Source of the DNA: Aeromicrobium massiliense JC14
GTDB lineage: Bacteria; Actinomycetota; Actinomycetes; Propionibacteriales; Nocardioidaceae
DNA: 64,000 nucleotides
Assembly: GCF_000312105.1 (NCBI RefSeq)
Contig: NZ_HE978637.1
Span: 764,534-828,533 of the forward strand
Reading direction: 5' to 3'
Shown: positions 26,519 to 37,238 of the stretch, piece after piece
How the letters are laid out: every line of letters starts with the position of its first letter
Numbering within the stretch: the first letter of the stretch is position 1
Program-made: the position numbers and the translations under genes
Notes under the pieces: generated by a model
Database searches by the model: none
Told to the model about the DNA's origin: nothing
Seen by the model: the letters and a program-made list of their open reading frames with translations, nothing else

Positions 26519-27172
26519 GTGGCTGAGCTTCGGGCGTTCGTGGGCGTGATGGACAGCGGCAAGAGCACCCTGGCGCTCCAGATGGACCACAACCACCGGG
26601 CCCGCGGGCGCGAGGGACGTGTGTTCAGCTCGCGCGACCGAGCCGGTGAGGCCGTCCTCTCCAGCCGGCTGGGCCTGTCCGTCCCGGCGATCGAGGTGAA
26701 CGAGACCTTCGGCTTCTGGACCTACGTGGTCGACGAGCTGACCCGCGGGGGCCGCGTCGACTACCTCGTGTGCGACGAGGCGCAGTTCTACACCCGCACC
26801 CAGATCGACGACCTGGCCAAGATCGTCGACGAGCTGGAGGTCGACGTGTTCGCCTTCGGCATCCTCACCGACTTCCGCACCGAGCTGTTCGAGGGCTCGC
26901 GCCGGCTCATGGAGCTGGCCGACCGGGTGCACACGCTGCAGGTCGAGGCGCTGTGCTGGTGCGGCCGCCGGGCGACGCACAACGCCCGCACCGAGGACGG
27001 CGTCATGGTGACCGAGGGCGACGTCATCGTCGTCGGCGACGTCGACGACCCCGACCGGCCCAAGCCGACCGTCGGCTACGAGGTGCTGTGCCGCCGGCAC
27101 CACCGCCGCCGGATGACCGCCGCGACCGCGAAGGCGTCCGCGCTGTCGCCCGACGTCCTCCCCTTCGGCTAG
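26519..27172 (+). CDS. tdk: Thymidine kinase
   Basis: Salvage kinase forming dTMP from thymidine. The 217-residue type II enzyme has the P-loop GVMDSGKSTLAL (residues 9-20), the DEAQFYT motif that corresponds to the DEAQF signature, and the zinc-ribbon cysteines CWCGRRAT and CRRHH. GVMDSGKS replaces the more common GPMFSGKS. The GTG at 26519 lies 6 nt after CAGAAT, so its transcript may be leaderless. It begins 29 nt after the phosphodiesterase stop. A strong bidirectional hairpin follows. Confidence 0.94.
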   Translation: MAELRAFVGVMDSGKSTLALQMDHNHRARGREGRVFSSRDRAGEAVLSSRLGLSVPAIEVNETFGFWTYVVDELTRGGRVDYLVCDEAQFYTRTQIDDLAKIVDELEVDVFAFGILTDFRTELFEGSRRLMELADRVHTLQVEALCWCGRRATHNARTEDGVMVTEGDVIVVGDVDDPDRPKPTVGYEVLCRRHHRRRMTAATAKASALSPDVLPFG

Positions 27173-27200
27173 AGCCTCACCCCGGCTCGGCGCTGCCGAG

Positions 27201-27255
27201 ATGTGTGAACAAAAGGACCACTTTCACGCAGAAGGTGGTCCTTTTCTCCACACAT
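27201..27255. terminator. Bidirectional terminator between tdk and sepH
   Basis: An outer ATGTGTG / CACACAT stem and an inner AAAAGGACCAC / GTGGTCCTTTT stem. It has A and T tracts on both strands, so it can end both convergent transcripts. It is the only terminator in the window with a proper T run. Confidence 0.92.
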
Positions 27256-27282
27256 CGCGGCGGAGCCGCGTGGCGGTGAGTC

Positions 27283-28254
27283 TCAGTCGGCGGAGGAGCC
27301 GAACATGATCTCGTCCCAGCTGGGGACGCGACGACGCTCGTGACGCTTCTTGCGCGGGCCGTCGTCGGGCAGGTCGTCGGGGACGGCCATCGCGGGACGC
27401 TGCTCCTCGGGCTGCGGCTCGGGCTGAGGAGCCGGCTCGTCGTGCTCGGCCGCCGGGGCGGTCTCCGGCTCCGGGTCGGTGGGCAGCGCGAACTGCTCCT
27501 CGGCCATGGCCATCTGCTCCATGGCCCGGCGGTCGCGCGCGGCCTTGAGCGAGGAGACGCCGACCGGGTGCAGGTCGACCTCGGCCTCGACGACGACCTC
27601 GACGACCGTGGGCTCCTGCGAGGTCGCGGGGGCGTCGCGCAGCGCGTCGGCGATCGCCATCTCGTGCGAGACCGGGGGAGCGAGGTCGCCCACGAGGTCG
27701 TGCGCGACCTGGTCGGCGGGCAGGACGTAGCGGCCCTGGACGTCGTAGGTGAAGGTGGCGGGCTCGGTGGCGCCCTCGGGCAGGACGGTCAGCGTCCAGC
27801 GACCGTCCTCGCGGCGCCACGAGTCCCAGGCGGCCGCCTCGGCGGAGCCGCCGCGGGCCTGCACCTGCTCGTCGACGAGGCTGCCGAGCACGACGTTGGC
27901 CCCGCCCACGTGGCGACGGCGGACGACGGTCTTGCGGGCCTGCTCGACCATGAACTCGCGCTCGGCGAGCACGGGGATGGCGTAGGCCATGACGCGCTCG
28001 ACGTCCACGCCGGCGGCGTCGGCCACCGCCTCGGGCGTCTCGCCGCGCCGGACACGGGTCTGGATCTCGCGCGGTGACATGTCCATCGTGGTCTCCGATC
28101 GACCGGGTCGCGGCCGCGGGGCTCGGCTGAGCTGCGCGACCTGGGACAGCGTGCGGTGGTCGGCCCGCAGGGCGAGCTGCTCCCCGGAGGACGGGTCGCG
28201 GGCGACGAGGAACTGCTGGTCGTCGCTGAGTCCGACGAGCTCGAGCTCGCGCAT
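27283..28254 (-). CDS. sepH: Septation protein SepH
   Basis: Actinobacterial cell-division protein that binds FtsZ and promotes its assembly. The 323-residue protein begins with the DUF3071 domain (RELELVGLSDDQQFLVARDPSSGEQ). It includes the helix-turn-helix-like MSPREIQTRVRRGETPEAVADAAGVDVERVMAYA (about 57-92) and the conserved WDSWRREDGRWTLTV. A Pro/Glu-rich linker (PEPETAPAAEHDEPAPQPEP) leads to the short conserved tail RRVPSWDEIMFG. GGAGGAGG precedes the ATG at 28254. TAGGAT at 28300-28305 on the minus strand is a possible -10. Confidence 0.93.
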   Translation of the reverse strand: MRELELVGLSDDQQFLVARDPSSGEQLALRADHRTLSQVAQLSRAPRPRPGRSETTMDMSPREIQTRVRRGETPEAVADAAGVDVERVMAYAIPVLAEREFMVEQARKTVVRRRHVGGANVVLGSLVDEQVQARGGSAEAAAWDSWRREDGRWTLTVLPEGATEPATFTYDVQGRYVLPADQVAHDLVGDLAPPVSHEMAIADALRDAPATSQEPTVVEVVVEAEVDLHPVGVSSLKAARDRRAMEQMAMAEEQFALPTDPEPETAPAAEHDEPAPQPEPQPEEQRPAMAVPDDLPDDGPRKKRHERRRVPSWDEIMFGSSAD

Positions 28255-28383
28255 CGTCCACCTCCTCCTCGCCGACCACCGGATGGTGCGTCAGCGACCA
28301 TCCTAGGGACGCCGGGCCGTGGATCCGGGAGACGCGCCGAGAGCCGCCGCGCGTCGTTCCCGCGTGACGGCGCCACCGCGTCC

Positions 28384-28389
28384 TACGGT
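28384..28389 (+). promoter_or_regulatory. Probable leaderless -10 element (TACGGT)
   Basis: Ends 6 nt before the ATG at 28396. Confidence 0.45.
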
Positions 28390-28395
28390 GGCCCG

Positions 28396-28791
28396 ATGCC
28401 CCTGGAGCTCTTCTCGCTGGTCGTCGACGACTACGACGACGCGATCGCCTTCTTCACCACCACGCTGGGCTTCGACTTGGTCGAGGACGCGCCCTCCCAG
28501 ACGTCCGACGGACGCCCCAAGCGCTGGGTCGTCGTGCGTCCGGGCGACGGCGGCCCCGGCCTGGTGCTGGCCCGGGCCGACGGCACCGAGCAGGAGGCCG
28601 TCGTGGGTCGTCAGTTCGCCGGACGCGTGGGGCTGTTCCTGCGCGTGGCCGACCTGGACGCGACGCTGGAGCGTCTGGCCGAGGCCGGCTGCGAGCTCGT
28701 CCGCCCGGTGCGGGCCGAGGCCTACGGACGCGTGTGCGTCTTCCGCGACCCGTGGGGCAACCTCTGGGACCTGCTGGGCGACGCCGCCTAG
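28396..28791 (+). CDS. VOC family (glyoxalase-like) protein
   Basis: A 131-residue VOC domain. SLVVDDYDDAIAFFTTTLGFDLVED is the first beta-alpha unit, PKRWVVVRPGDGGPGLVLAR the central strands, and GRVCVFRDPWGNLWDLLG the closing motif. It resembles antibiotic-resistance and glyoxalase-like stand-alone domains with unknown substrates. Its TAG stop shares the palindrome CTAG with the stop of the convergent putA gene, leaving no intergenic space. Confidence 0.85.
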   Translation: MPLELFSLVVDDYDDAIAFFTTTLGFDLVEDAPSQTSDGRPKRWVVVRPGDGGPGLVLARADGTEQEAVVGRQFAGRVGLFLRVADLDATLERLAEAGCELVRPVRAEAYGRVCVFRDPWGNLWDLLGDAA

Positions 28792-31700
28792 GCCGTCCGG
28801 CCGTCGCCGGCCAGCACTCGCGCCATGGCCGGGTCGGGGTTGCCGAACCGGTGGGCGGTGATCGAGATCGCCTGCTCGCGCAGGAACGGCAGCAGCTCGA
28901 CCCGGCCGGCGGGCGTCACCTCGTCGGCGTAGGCCGCGACGTCGGGGTCGCCGTCGAGGGCCACCGCCAGGTCGTGCGCGGACGAACCGACCAGCCGGAC
29001 GCGCTCGGGCCGCTCGTCCGCGACCCGGCGCAGCCAAGCGGCGTGGTCCTCGACGTGCACGTCGGCGTGCAGCGCGGCGGGGACGTCGACGGCGCTGCTG
29101 ACCCGGACCAGCGCCCCGGCGCGGCGGGCGGCCAGCAGCACGCGGGCCAGCTGGACCGGCGTGCCCTGCTCGCCCAGGCGCACGGTGACCGGCACCGGCA
29201 GGTGGCGCAGCAGGTTGCGCTCCACGCCGAGCGCGGAGACGTCGCGGTGGCCGCCGAGCTCGGCCTCCCAGGCGTGCTGGTCGCTCGCGGCGGCGCCGCG
29301 CAGCCACGCCGCGTCCGGCTCGTCCAGCCCGTCCACGGCCGCCTCGAGCAGCGCCGTGACCGGCTCGGACAGGGTCACCGACGCCGGGTCCAGCTCGAGC
29401 GGGGCCGGCGACCACGAGCCGAGGTGGAACAGGTGGCTCGGCCCGCCGGCCTTGCTCGTGGCGCCCACGGTGGAGCGCTTCCAGCCGCCGAACGGCTGAC
29501 GGCGCACGACGGCGCCGGTGATGCCCCGGTTCACGTAGAGGTTGCCGGCCTCGACCCGGTCGGCCCAGCGCTCGACCTCGCGCGCGTCCAGCGAGTGCAG
29601 GCCGGCGGTCAGGCCGTAGTCGGTGGCGTTCTGCCAGGCGATCGCCTCGTCCAGGTCGCGCGCGGCCATGAGCCCCAGCACCGGCCCGAAGTACTCGGTG
29701 CGGTGGAACTCGCTGCCCGGTCGCACGCCGATCCGGACGCCGGGCGACCAGAGGCGGCCGGTGTCGTCCAGCGGGCGCGGCTCGACCAGCCACTCCTCGC
29801 CCTCGCCGAGCTCGGTCAGGCCCTTCGCCAGCTTGCCGCGGGGCGGCTCCACGACCGGGCCCATGACCGAGGTCGGGTCGGTCGGCCAGCCCACCGGCAG
29901 CGAGGTGACGTGGTCGACCAGCTGGCGGCGGAAGCGCTCGGACGTCGCGACCGAGCCGACCAGGATGCCCAGGCTGGCCGCCGAGCACTTCTGCCCGGCG
30001 TGCCCGAAGGCGCTGCGGACCAGGTCGGCGACGGCGAGGTCGAGGTCGGCGCTGGGCGTGACGACGACGGCGTTCTTGCCGCTGGTCTCGGCCAGCAGCG
30101 GCAGGTCCGGGCGCCAGGAGCGGAACAGGCGCGCCGTCTCCCACGCGCCGGTCAGCACGACGCGGTCGACGAGGTGGTGCGCGACGAGGTCACGGCCCAG
30201 CTCGGCCTCGCCGACCTCGAGGAAGGTCAGCGCGTCCTGCGGGACGCCGGCGTCCCACAGCGCCTCCACCATGACGGCGGCGCAGCGGCGCGACTGCGGC
30301 GCGGGCTTGATGACCACCGCGCTGCCGGCGGCGAGCGCGGCGAGCACCGACCCGGCCGGGATGGCGACCGGGAAGTTCCACGGCGGCGTGACCAGCGTGA
30401 GGATCGCGGCGGAGAAGGTCGCGCCGTCCACGGCGTCGAGCCGCAGCGCCTGGTCGGCGTAGTAGCGCGCGAAGTCGACCGCCTCGCTCACCTCGACGTC
30501 CGCCTCGGCGAGGGTCTTGCCGGTCTCGGACGCCATGACCGCGACGAGGTCGCCGCGGCGTGAGGCCAGGCTCGCGGCGGCGTCACGCAGCACCGAGGCC
30601 CGCTCGGCCGACGGCCGGGCGCCCCACAGGACGCCGCCCTGGCGCGAGCGCACGAGGACGTCCTCGAGCGCGTCCCGCTCGGTGACCGTGTGGGCGGCGA
30701 CGGTCGGCGAGCCGAGGTCGCACGAGGCGGCGCGGTCGAGGATGCCCGCGGCCCAGGCGCGGTTGGCCGCGACGGCCGGGTCGGTGTCGGGGGTGTTCTC
30801 GAAGCCGGGACGGAAGACGGGCCGCTCGTGGCGGCGGTCCTGCACCCGGTGCGGCGCCGGGACGTGGCCGTCGGGCTCGGCGTCGAGCGCCGCCAGCGAG
30901 GCCAGGAAGCGGTCGCGCTCGCGGGCGAACAGCTCCTCGGACGTGTGCAGGTCGAACGCGGCGGACATGAAGTTGTCCGGGCTCGCGTTCTCCTCCAGCC
31001 GGCGGACGAGGTAGGAGATGGCGACGTCGAACTCCTCCGGCCGCACGACCGGCGTGTAGAGCAGCAGCGGACCGACGTCGCGGCGCACGGCCCCGGTGGG
31101 ACCGCTGGCCATGCCGAGCAGCATCTCGACGTCGACGGCGTCGCGGACGCCGCGCTCGCCGGCGAGCAGCCAGGCGTGGGCGACGTCGAACAGGTTCTGC
31201 CCGGCCACGCCGAGCCGGACCGCGTCCACACGATCGGGCGTCATGGCCCAGCGGAGCACTCGCTTGTAGCTCGTGTCGGTCTCGCGCTTGGTGGCCCAGG
31301 TCGCGAGCGGCCAGCCGTGCACGGTCGCGTCGACGGTCTCCATCGCCAGGTTCGCGCCCTTGACGACCCGCACCTTGATGGGCGCGCCGCCGGCGGCCCG
31401 GCGCTCGGCCGCCCACGCCTGCAGCCGCTGCATGGCCGCGAGCGCGTCCGGCAGGTACGCCTGCAGGACGACGCCCGCCTCGAGCCGCGGGAAGCCGTCC
31501 AGGATGGTGGTGAACACCGCGAGCGTCAGGTCGAGGTCGCGGTACTCCTCCATGTCGAGGTTGATGAACGTCGGCTCGCCCTGCGAGGCCGCCTCGTACA
31601 GCGGGCGCAGCCGCTCGACGACGCGCGCGACGGTCTGGTCGAAGGCCCACATCGACAGGTTGCTGGCGACGGCGCTGACCTTGATCGAGACGTAGTCGAC

Positions 31701-32252
31701 GTCCGGGCGCTCGAGCATCGCGCGGGTGCCGTCGAGCCGGCGCTGCGCCTCCTGCTCGCCGAGCACGGCCTCGCCCAGCAGGTTCAGGTTGAGCCGGTCG
31801 CCACCGGCTCGCAGGCGCGTCACCGCCTTGCCGAGCGGCTCCGGCCTCGCGTCGACCACCAGGTGGCCGACGAGGCGGCGCAGCGTCCAGCGGGCGAGGC
31901 CCACCACGACGCCGGGCAGGACGAACGAGACGACGGCGCCGACCAGGAGCAGCGCCTTCTGGTACCAGGGCAGGAACGCCGGCACGCGCCGGGCGAGCCG
32001 GCGCAGGTGGCGCGCGGCGACCTTCGAGTCCTCGGGCCGCACGACGCGGTCGATGAACCCGAGCGTGAACTCCAGGCCGTGCGGGTCCTTGAGCAGGGCG
32101 GCGAGCCGCCGGGCCGAGCGGTCCGGCGGGGCGTCGGCGGACGCCTCCAGCCAGGACCGCACGAGCTCGACGGAGGCGGCTCCCAGGTCGTGGGGTCCGG
32201 CCGTCTCCTGCGTCTGCGGTGGGTGGTTCGCGGGGCGCGTGTCGTCGGTCAT
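28788..32252 (-). CDS. putA: Bifunctional proline dehydrogenase / L-glutamate gamma-semialdehyde dehydrogenase
   Basis: Two-step oxidation of proline to glutamate in one 1154-residue chain. The N-terminal FAD-dependent PRODH barrel shows [37 protein letters not shown] and [15 protein letters not shown]. The NAD-dependent ALDH domain has [19 protein letters not shown] and [13 protein letters not shown] with the catalytic Cys. There is no N-terminal ribbon-helix-helix domain, so it is not a self-regulating PutA. A hydrophobic segment ([20 protein letters not shown], about 97-116) may hold it at the membrane near the quinone pool. The ATG at 32252 is 7 nt after TACGCT. The stop overlaps the convergent VOC stop. 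Confidence 0.95.
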   Translation of the reverse strand: MTDDTRPANHPPQTQETAGPHDLGAASVELVRSWLEASADAPPDRSARRLAALLKDPHGLEFTLGFIDRVVRPEDSKVAARHLRRLARRVPAFLPWYQKALLLVGAVVSFVLPGVVVGLARWTLRRLVGHLVVDARPEPLGKAVTRLRAGGDRLNLNLLGEAVLGEQEAQRRLDGTRAMLERPDVDYVSIKVSAVASNLSMWAFDQTVARVVERLRPLYEAASQGEPTFINLDMEEYRDLDLTLAVFTTILDGFPRLEAGVVLQAYLPDALAAMQRLQAWAAERRAAGGAPIKVRVVKGANLAMETVDATVHGWPLATWATKRETDTSYKRVLRWAMTPDRVDAVRLGVAGQNLFDVAHAWLLAGERGVRDAVDVEMLLGMASGPTGAVRRDVGPLLLYTPVVRPEEFDVAISYLVRRLEENASPDNFMSAAFDLHTSEELFARERDRFLASLAALDAEPDGHVPAPHRVQDRRHERPVFRPGFENTPDTDPAVAANRAWAAGILDRAASCDLGSPTVAAHTVTERDALEDVLVRSRQGGVLWGARPSAERASVLRDAAASLASRRGDLVAVMASETGKTLAEADVEVSEAVDFARYYADQALRLDAVDGATFSAAILTLVTPPWNFPVAIPAGSVLAALAAGSAVVIKPAPQSRRCAAVMVEALWDAGVPQDALTFLEVGEAELGRDLVAHHLVDRVVLTGAWETARLFRSWRPDLPLLAETSGKNAVVVTPSADLDLAVADLVRSAFGHAGQKCSAASLGILVGSVATSERFRRQLVDHVTSLPVGWPTDPTSVMGPVVEPPRGKLAKGLTELGEGEEWLVEPRPLDDTGRLWSPGVRIGVRPGSEFHRTEYFGPVLGLMAARDLDEAIAWQNATDYGLTAGLHSLDAREVERWADRVEAGNLYVNRGITGAVVRRQPFGGWKRSTVGATSKAGGPSHLFHLGSWSPAPLELDPASVTLSEPVTALLEAAVDGLDEPDAAWLRGAAASDQHAWEAELGGHRDVSALGVERNLLRHLPVPVTVRLGEQGTPVQLARVLLAARRAGALVRVSSAVDVPAALHADVHVEDHAAWLRRVADERPERVRLVGSSAHDLAVALDGDPDVAAYADEVTPAGRVELLPFLREQAISITAHRFGNPDPAMARVLAGDGRTA

Positions 32253-32259
32253 CCCGGCC

Positions 32260-32265
32260 AGCGTA
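32260..32265 (-). promoter_or_regulatory. Probable leaderless -10 element (TACGCT) of putA
   Basis: Ends 7 nt before the ATG at 32252. Confidence 0.45.
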
Positions 32266-32341
32266 CGGCGGGCCGCCGGTGGCGCGAGCCGGGGCCGGAC
32301 GGCCCTCCGCGGCCGGCGGGGAGGACCCCGGCGCGGCGCGC

Positions 32342-33553
32342 TCAGCCCTGCGGCGAGACGTCCGGCAGCCGGTCGGTCCGCCTCGCCGGCTCCTTGGCCA
32401 GCCAGGCCAGCGCGGCGGTGACGACGGCGGCGCCGAGCGGCACGACGAAGCCGGTGGCGGCCGTGTGCGCGTCGACGACCCGGCCCGACAGCGCGGCCCC
32501 CAGCGCGGTGCCCGCGGCCATGCCGGTCATCGTCCAGGTGATGCCCTCGGTGAGCCGCGTCGGCGCGACGTGACGCTCGACGAGGCTCACGGCGGCGATG
32601 AGCGTGGGGGAGACCATGAGGCCGAGCAGCAGCATCGCCACCGACAGGGCCACGACGCCGGGGGAGAACAGGGCGGGAACGACGAGCAGGGCCATCAGCA
32701 CGGTGGTGACGCGCAGGCGGCGCAGCGGGTCGGCGGCGTTGAGGAAGGCGCCGACCGCGAGCCCGGCCAGCAGGCTGCCGCCGGAGAAGACGGCGAGCAC
32801 GACGCCGGCGGCACCCGGCTGGCCGGCCTCGTCGGTGAACGCGACCACGACGACCTCGATGGCACCGAACACGACGCCGATGCCGGCCGCCGCGGCGACC
32901 ATCGGGCCGAGCAGCGCCCAGCCCATCGGGGCGCGGGCCGTGCCGGCGACGTGCGGGGCCGGCGGCGGCGCCGTGCCGTGCTGGGCGGCGAGCGCCCAGC
33001 TGCCGACGAGCGCGGCCACGACGGGCAGGGCCAGGCCCGCGGTCTCGTGCACCTGCAGGGTCAGGACGGTGACGAGCACCGGGCCGGCGATGAACACCAC
33101 CTCGTCCACGACGGCCTCCAGGGCGAAGGCGGTGTCGAGCCCCGGACGTCCACGCAGGGCGTGCGTCCAGCGGGCCCGCACCATGGCCCCGGCCTGCGGG
33201 GCGCCGGTGCCGGCGACGGCCGCGGTGACGTAGTACGTCCACTCCGGTGCGCCGGACTCGACGACGACGAGGAACGCGACCATGCCGGACGAGAACAGCA
33301 GGCTCGCCGCGCGGAGCACGGGGGCCTGGCCGAGCCGGTCGGCGAGCCGCGCGATCGCCGGTCCGGCCACCCCGGACGTGACCACGTACGCGGCCGAGAC
33401 CGCGCCAGCGGTGCCGTACGAGCCGGTGCGCAGCTCGACCAGCAGGACGATGCCCAGGCCCGCCATCGAGGCGGGCAGCCGGGCGAGCGCGCCGGCGAGG
33501 CAGAACGCGGCGGATCCCGGCGTGGCCAGCACCTGGCGGTACGCGCTCAGCAT
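32342..33553 (-). CDS. MFS transporter
   Basis: A 403-residue major-facilitator protein with about 12 hydrophobic spans. [14 protein letters not shown] matches the loop 2-3 motif, and a similar basic loop ([11 protein letters not shown]) follows span 8. The substrate is unknown; sequence features suggest a small efflux permease. Shine-Dalgarno AGGAGATCC sits 7 nt before the ATG at 33553, and TACCCT about 20 nt further upstream is a possible -10. Divergent from the ferrochelatase gene across 69 bp, so the two promoters are back to back. Confidence 0.87.
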   Translation of the reverse strand: MLSAYRQVLATPGSAAFCLAGALARLPASMAGLGIVLLVELRTGSYGTAGAVSAAYVVTSGVAGPAIARLADRLGQAPVLRAASLLFSSGMVAFLVVVESGAPEWTYYVTAAVAGTGAPQAGAMVRARWTHALRGRPGLDTAFALEAVVDEVVFIAGPVLVTVLTLQVHETAGLALPVVAALVGSWALAAQHGTAPPPAPHVAGTARAPMGWALLGPMVAAAAGIGVVFGAIEVVVVAFTDEAGQPGAAGVVLAVFSGGSLLAGLAVGAFLNAADPLRRLRVTTVLMALLVVPALFSPGVVALSVAMLLLGLMVSPTLIAAVSLVERHVAPTRLTEGITWTMTGMAAGTALGAALSGRVVDAHTAATGFVVPLGAAVVTAALAWLAKEPARRTDRLPDVSPQG

Positions 33554-33622
33554 CGGATCTCCTGTCGTCGGCGACAGGGTAGCCAGCGCGCCGCGCCCAG
33601 CCCCCGGTGGGAGGATGAGGCC

Positions 33623-34663
33623 ATGGATCCCCGACCGTACGACGCGCTCTTCCTGGTCTCCTTCGGCGGACCGGAGAAGACCGAGGACGTCGTGCCGTTC
33701 CTGCAGAACGTCACGACCGGCAAGAACATCCCCGTCGAGCGTCTGGAGGAGGTGGGCGAGCACTACTACTCCTTCGGCGGCAAGTCCCCGATCAACGACC
33801 AGAACCGGGCGCTGCTGGCTGCGCTCCGCGAGGACTTCGCGGCCAACGGCCTCGACCTGCCGGTCTACTGGGGCAACCGCAACTGGGACCCGTACTTCCG
33901 CGAGGCCGTCGAGCAGATGAAGGCCGACGGCGTCCAGCGCGCGATCTGCTTCGTCACCAGCGCCTACTCCTCCTACTCCGGCTGCCGGCAGTACCGCGAG
34001 AACCTGTTCGAGGCGTCCGCGGGCACCGGCGTCGAGCTCGACCGCCTGCGCCACGGCTTCAACCACCCGGGCTTCGTCGGCCCGTTCGCCGAGGCGCTGG
34101 AGGAGGCGCTCGCCAGCGCCCCTGAGGGCACGCACGTGGTGTTCGTGACCCACTCGATCCCCGACACCATGGACGCGGCCAGCGGTGGCCCCGGCGAGCA
34201 CGCCTACGTCCGCCAGCACCTGTCGGTCGCCGAGGAGGTGGCCAAGCGCGCCGGTGCCGGCAGCTGGGACCTCGCCTTCTGCTCGCGCTCGGGCCCGCCG
34301 ACCATGCCGTGGCTCGAGCCGGACGTCAACGACCGGCTGCGCGAGCTGAGCACCGAGGGCGTCGAGTCCGTCGTCGTCGTCCCGATCGGCTTCGTCTCGG
34401 ACCACATGGAGGTCGTCTTCGACCTCGACACCGAGGCCGCGGCCACCGCCGAGGAGCTCGGCCTTCGCTACGTCCGGGTCGCCACTCCGGGCACGCACCC
34501 CGACTTCGTCGCGATGGTGCGCGAGCTCGTGCTGGAGCGTGCGGCGGTCGAGCGCGGCGAGGACGTCGAGCGTCCGGCCGTCGGCGCGCTGCCGCCGTGC
34601 TGGGACGTGTGCGCGGTCGACTGCTGCGCGAACCCGCGGGCGGACCTGCCGACGATCTCGTGA
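33623..34663 (+). CDS. cpfC: Coproporphyrin ferrochelatase
   Basis: Inserts iron into coproporphyrin III in the actinobacterial heme route. The 346-residue protein opens with [22 protein letters not shown]. The metal-binding His lies in [10 protein letters not shown] (about residue 172), and the iron-side Glu in the [14 protein letters not shown] region (about 256-269). The C-terminal [16 protein letters not shown] cluster supplies the Cys ligands of the [2Fe-2S] centre found in actinobacterial enzymes. The ATG at 33623 has only a weak GAGGAT 6 nt upstream. Its stop overlaps the GTG of the inositol-phosphatase gene. Confidence 0.94.
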   Translation: MDPRPYDALFLVSFGGPEKTEDVVPFLQNVTTGKNIPVERLEEVGEHYYSFGGKSPINDQNRALLAALREDFAANGLDLPVYWGNRNWDPYFREAVEQMKADGVQRAICFVTSAYSSYSGCRQYRENLFEASAGTGVELDRLRHGFNHPGFVGPFAEALEEALASAPEGTHVVFVTHSIPDTMDAASGGPGEHAYVRQHLSVAEEVAKRAGAGSWDLAFCSRSGPPTMPWLEPDVNDRLRELSTEGVESVVVVPIGFVSDHMEVVFDLDTEAAATAEELGLRYVRVATPGTHPDFVAMVRELVLERAAVERGEDVERPAVGALPPCWDVCAVDCCANPRADLPTIS

Positions 34664-35460
34664 CCGCCGAGCCGCTCGACCTGCTCGACCTCGCCGCCCG
34701 GGCGGCCCGCGAGGCGGCGGCGTACGTCCGCGCCGAGCGTCCGGCCGGACGGGTCGAGGTCGCCGCGACCAAGTCCAGCGACACCGACCCGGTGACCCGG
34801 ATCGACCGTGGCGCCGAGCGGGTCGTCGTCGACCGGCTGCTCGCCGAGCGCCCCGACGACGGCGTGCTGGGGGAGGAGGGCGGCGTACGCGAGGGCACGT
34901 CCGGCGTCCGCTGGGTCATCGACCCGATCGACGGCACGGTCAACTTCGTCTACGGCATCGACCGCTACGCCGTGAGCGTGGCGGCCGAGCTCGACGGCGA
35001 GGTCGTGGCCGGGGCCGTCGTCGACGTCGTGCACGGCACCGCCTGGCTGGCCGCCCGGGGTCACGGCGCCGTCCGCGAGCACGGGGACGTCCGTGAGCCG
35101 CTGCACCTGCCCGGGCCGCCGCCGCTGGCCTCGGCGCTCGTCGGCACGGGCTTCTCCTACGACGCCGAGCGCCGGGCGCGGCAGGGGGCCGCGGTCGCCG
35201 CGCTGCTGCCGCAGGTGCGCGACGTGCGCCGGCTCGGGGCGGCCTCGCTCGACCTGTGCTCGGTGGCCGACGGCACCCTCGACGCGTACGTCGAGGAGGG
35301 CCTGCAGCCGTGGGACCACGCCGCGGCGGGACTCGTCGTCACCGAGGCCGGCGGCGTGCTCGGCGGGCGCGACGGACGTCCTGGTGAGAGTCTCGTCACG
35401 GCCGCACATCCGGCGCTCGCGGAGGAATTTTCCGCGGTCGTCCGGGCTTGTGGCTTCTGA
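34660..35460 (+). CDS. Inositol monophosphatase family protein
   Basis: A 266-residue Mg-dependent, Li-sensitive-type phosphatase. The metal-binding motifs are GEEGG (about residue 69), [15 protein letters not shown] (about 84-98) and [18 protein letters not shown] near the C-terminus. Possible substrates are inositol-1-phosphate (for mycothiol or phosphatidylinositol) or histidinol phosphate; the sequence does not decide. Translationally coupled to cpfC by a GTGA overlap. Confidence 0.88.
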   Translation: MTAEPLDLLDLAARAAREAAAYVRAERPAGRVEVAATKSSDTDPVTRIDRGAERVVVDRLLAERPDDGVLGEEGGVREGTSGVRWVIDPIDGTVNFVYGIDRYAVSVAAELDGEVVAGAVVDVVHGTAWLAARGHGAVREHGDVREPLHLPGPPPLASALVGTGFSYDAERRARQGAAVAALLPQVRDVRRLGAASLDLCSVADGTLDAYVEEGLQPWDHAAAGLVVTEAGGVLGGRDGRPGESLVTAAHPALAEEFSAVVRACGF

Positions 35461-35521
35461 CGACGCGGGGGTTGCGACGGTGTGCAACAATCGCCCGCGT
35501 TGAGCCGAACAGGAGGAATGC

Positions 35522-35821
35522 ATGGCGACTGATTACGACGCGCCTCGCAAGACTGACGAAGAGCAGTCCGAGGACAGCATCGAGGAGCTGAAGGCACGTC
35601 GCCACGAGAAGAACTCGGGCAAGGTCGACGAGGACGAGGTCGAGGCCGCGGAGTCGTTCGAGCTGCCCGGTGCGGACCTGTCCCACGAAGAGCTGTCGGT
35701 GCAGGTGGTCCCCAAGCAGTCCGACGAGTTCACGTGCGGCTCCTGCTTCCTGGTGCACCACCGCAGCCAGCTCGCCGAGGAGCGCAACGGCGTGATGGTC
35801 TGCCGCGACTGCGCGTACTGA
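35522..35821 (+). CDS. DUF4193 family protein
   Basis: A 99-residue acidic protein conserved across actinobacteria. The N-terminal half is charged and probably disordered (RKTDEEQSEDSIEELKARR). The C-terminal half has a zinc-ribbon-like pair FTCGSCFLVHH and VCRDCAY. Some homologues associate with RNA polymerase partners, but no role can be assigned here. AGGAGG sits 5 nt before the ATG at 35522. A strong hairpin follows. Confidence 0.88.
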   Translation: MATDYDAPRKTDEEQSEDSIEELKARRHEKNSGKVDEDEVEAAESFELPGADLSHEELSVQVVPKQSDEFTCGSCFLVHHRSQLAEERNGVMVCRDCAY

Positions 35822-35848
35822 TCCAGACTTCTTCTCGGGAGCGAAAGC

Positions 35849-35884
35849 AAGGCCTCGGTGACCTGACGGTCGCCGAGGCCTTTC
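35849..35884. terminator. Terminator between DUF4193 and DUF4235 genes
   Basis: AAGGCCTCGGTGACC pairs with GGTCGCCGAGGCCTT (one mismatch) around a 4-nt loop, followed by TTTC. It lies between convergent genes. Confidence 0.87.
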
Positions 35885-35900
35885 TGTGTCCGCAGGCGGG

Positions 35901-36257
35901 CTACTTGCCCGGACGCACGCGCTTCATGCCCGGCGGCAGGTCGCCGGTGGACCTCACCCAGTAGGTGGCCGCGGCGCGGCGGGTGCCCATGCGGACGAGC
36001 TCGACGAGCGCGCCGCCGACGACCGCCCACACGACGGCCTCCCGGGTCGCGACCTCCGGGCTGCGGGAGTTGGTCGGGGCCGGCTTGCCGGTGACGACGC
36101 GCCAGGCGCCGGTCGACAGCCGGCGGGCGAGCAGGGCGCCGAGCACCACGCTGCCGCGGTCCATGAGCTTCCAGGTGCTGCGGGCCGAGCGGGACGGCTT
36201 GCGCGGCGCGGTCGCCGTCTCCAGGGTGGGCTCAGCCTTCTTCGTGCGTCGTGCCAC
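35901..36257 (-). CDS. DUF4235 domain-containing membrane-associated protein
   Basis: A 118-residue protein. A basic N-terminus (ARRTKKAEP) leads to the DUF4235 core: [37 protein letters not shown], then a hydrophobic [26 protein letters not shown]. The pattern suggests one or two membrane passes. The GTG at 36257 is preferred because GGAGAGG lies about 8 nt upstream; a GTG at 36272 would overlap the DUF3093 gene further. Function unknown. Confidence 0.78.
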   Translation of the reverse strand: MARRTKKAEPTLETATAPRKPSRSARSTWKLMDRGSVVLGALLARRLSTGAWRVVTGKPAPTNSRSPEVATREAVVWAVVGGALVELVRMGTRRAAATYWVRSTGDLPPGMKRVRPGK

Positions 36258-36726
36258 GGGGGTCCTCTCCACGGGGGTCCGGACCAGTGTGCCCGAGGTC
36301 GAGCGCCTCGGCGAGCGCGGCGGGACGGTCGCTGGACACGAGCCAGTACGGCGCCGGGTCGGCGGGGTCGCTCACCTCGACCCGGACGCCGACGCGGGCC
36401 CACGGCCGGGTGAACAGGGCCGCGCGGTGGTCGGCTCGCGGTCCGTGCAGGTCGCGGTACCCGGCAGCGTCCAGGGTGGTCGTCGTGCCTCGGTCGGCGG
36501 GCCCCAGCACGGCCCGGCCGACGTGCAGCGTGCCGTCGGCGTCGACGGCGATGCGCAGGGTCCAGCGCGAGACGGCGAGCACCGCCAGCCCCCCGACGAC
36601 GACGAGGCCGACCAGGCCGGCCTCCGGCGTGACCGCGACCCACAGGATCCAGCCCATGACCACGCCGGCCGCGACGGCCAGCGCCCACCAGGCGGACGAC
36701 GGCCGCAGACGCTCCTCGTACCTCAT
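36232..36726 (-). CDS. DUF3093 domain-containing protein
   Basis: A 164-residue protein with two N-terminal membrane spans ([20 protein letters not shown] and [16 protein letters not shown]) and a soluble C-terminal domain, [32 protein letters not shown]. It lies next to dut, a conserved actinobacterial arrangement in which DUF3093 and dut are divergent. CACAGT ends 6 nt before the ATG at 36726. Function unknown; the context suggests no direct link to dUTPase activity. Confidence 0.82.
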   Translation of the reverse strand: MRYEERLRPSSAWWALAVAAGVVMGWILWVAVTPEAGLVGLVVVGGLAVLAVSRWTLRIAVDADGTLHVGRAVLGPADRGTTTTLDAAGYRDLHGPRADHRAALFTRPWARVGVRVEVSDPADPAPYWLVSSDRPAALAEALDLGHTGPDPRGEDPRGTTHEEG

Positions 36727-36777
36727 GGGCTCACTGTGCCCGAACGGGCAAGCCCGCCGGGGCGGCGGGGTCGCCGG

Positions 36778-36783
36778 TAGGGT
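36778..36783 (+). promoter_or_regulatory. Probable leaderless -10 element (TAGGGT) of dut
   Basis: Ends 7 nt before the ATG at 36791. Confidence 0.45.
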
Positions 36784-36790
36784 CGCGGCC

Positions 36791-37234
36791 ATGGTGCAGG
36801 TGCTCATCTCCCGGCTCGACCCGGACGTCCCCCTCCCGTCGTACGCGCACCCCGGCGACGCCGGCGCCGACCTGGTCACCACCGAGGACGTCGAGCTGGC
36901 ACCGGGGGAGCGCCGTCTCGTCCCCACCGGCGTCGCGATCGCGCTGCCCGAGGGCTACGCCGCGTTCGTCCACCCGCGGTCGGGCCTGGCCGCCCGCCAC
37001 GGGCTGTCGATCGTCAACGCGCCCGGCACCGTCGACGCCGGCTACCGCGGCGAGATCAAGGTCTGCCTGGTGAACCTGGACCCCACGACGCCCATCCGGC
37101 TGTCGCGGCTCGACCGGGTCGCCCAGCTCGTCGTCCAGCGGGTCGAGCTGGCCGCGTTCGCCGAGGTGGACGAGCTGCCGCAGTCCGTCCGCGGCGAGGG
37201 CGGCTACGGCTCGACCGGCGGCTTCGCGGTCTGA
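36791..37234 (+). CDS. dut: dUTP diphosphatase
   Basis: Trimeric dUTPase that keeps uracil out of DNA and makes dUMP. The 147-residue chain shows all five motifs in order: [43 protein letters not shown] and the flexible tail [12 protein letters not shown]. Length and motifs are normal for a homotrimeric enzyme. Four nt separate its stop from the GrpB-family start. Confidence 0.96.
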   Translation: MVQVLISRLDPDVPLPSYAHPGDAGADLVTTEDVELAPGERRLVPTGVAIALPEGYAAFVHPRSGLAARHGLSIVNAPGTVDAGYRGEIKVCLVNLDPTTPIRLSRLDRVAQLVVQRVELAAFAEVDELPQSVRGEGGYGSTGGFAV

Positions 37235-37238
37235 GCGC

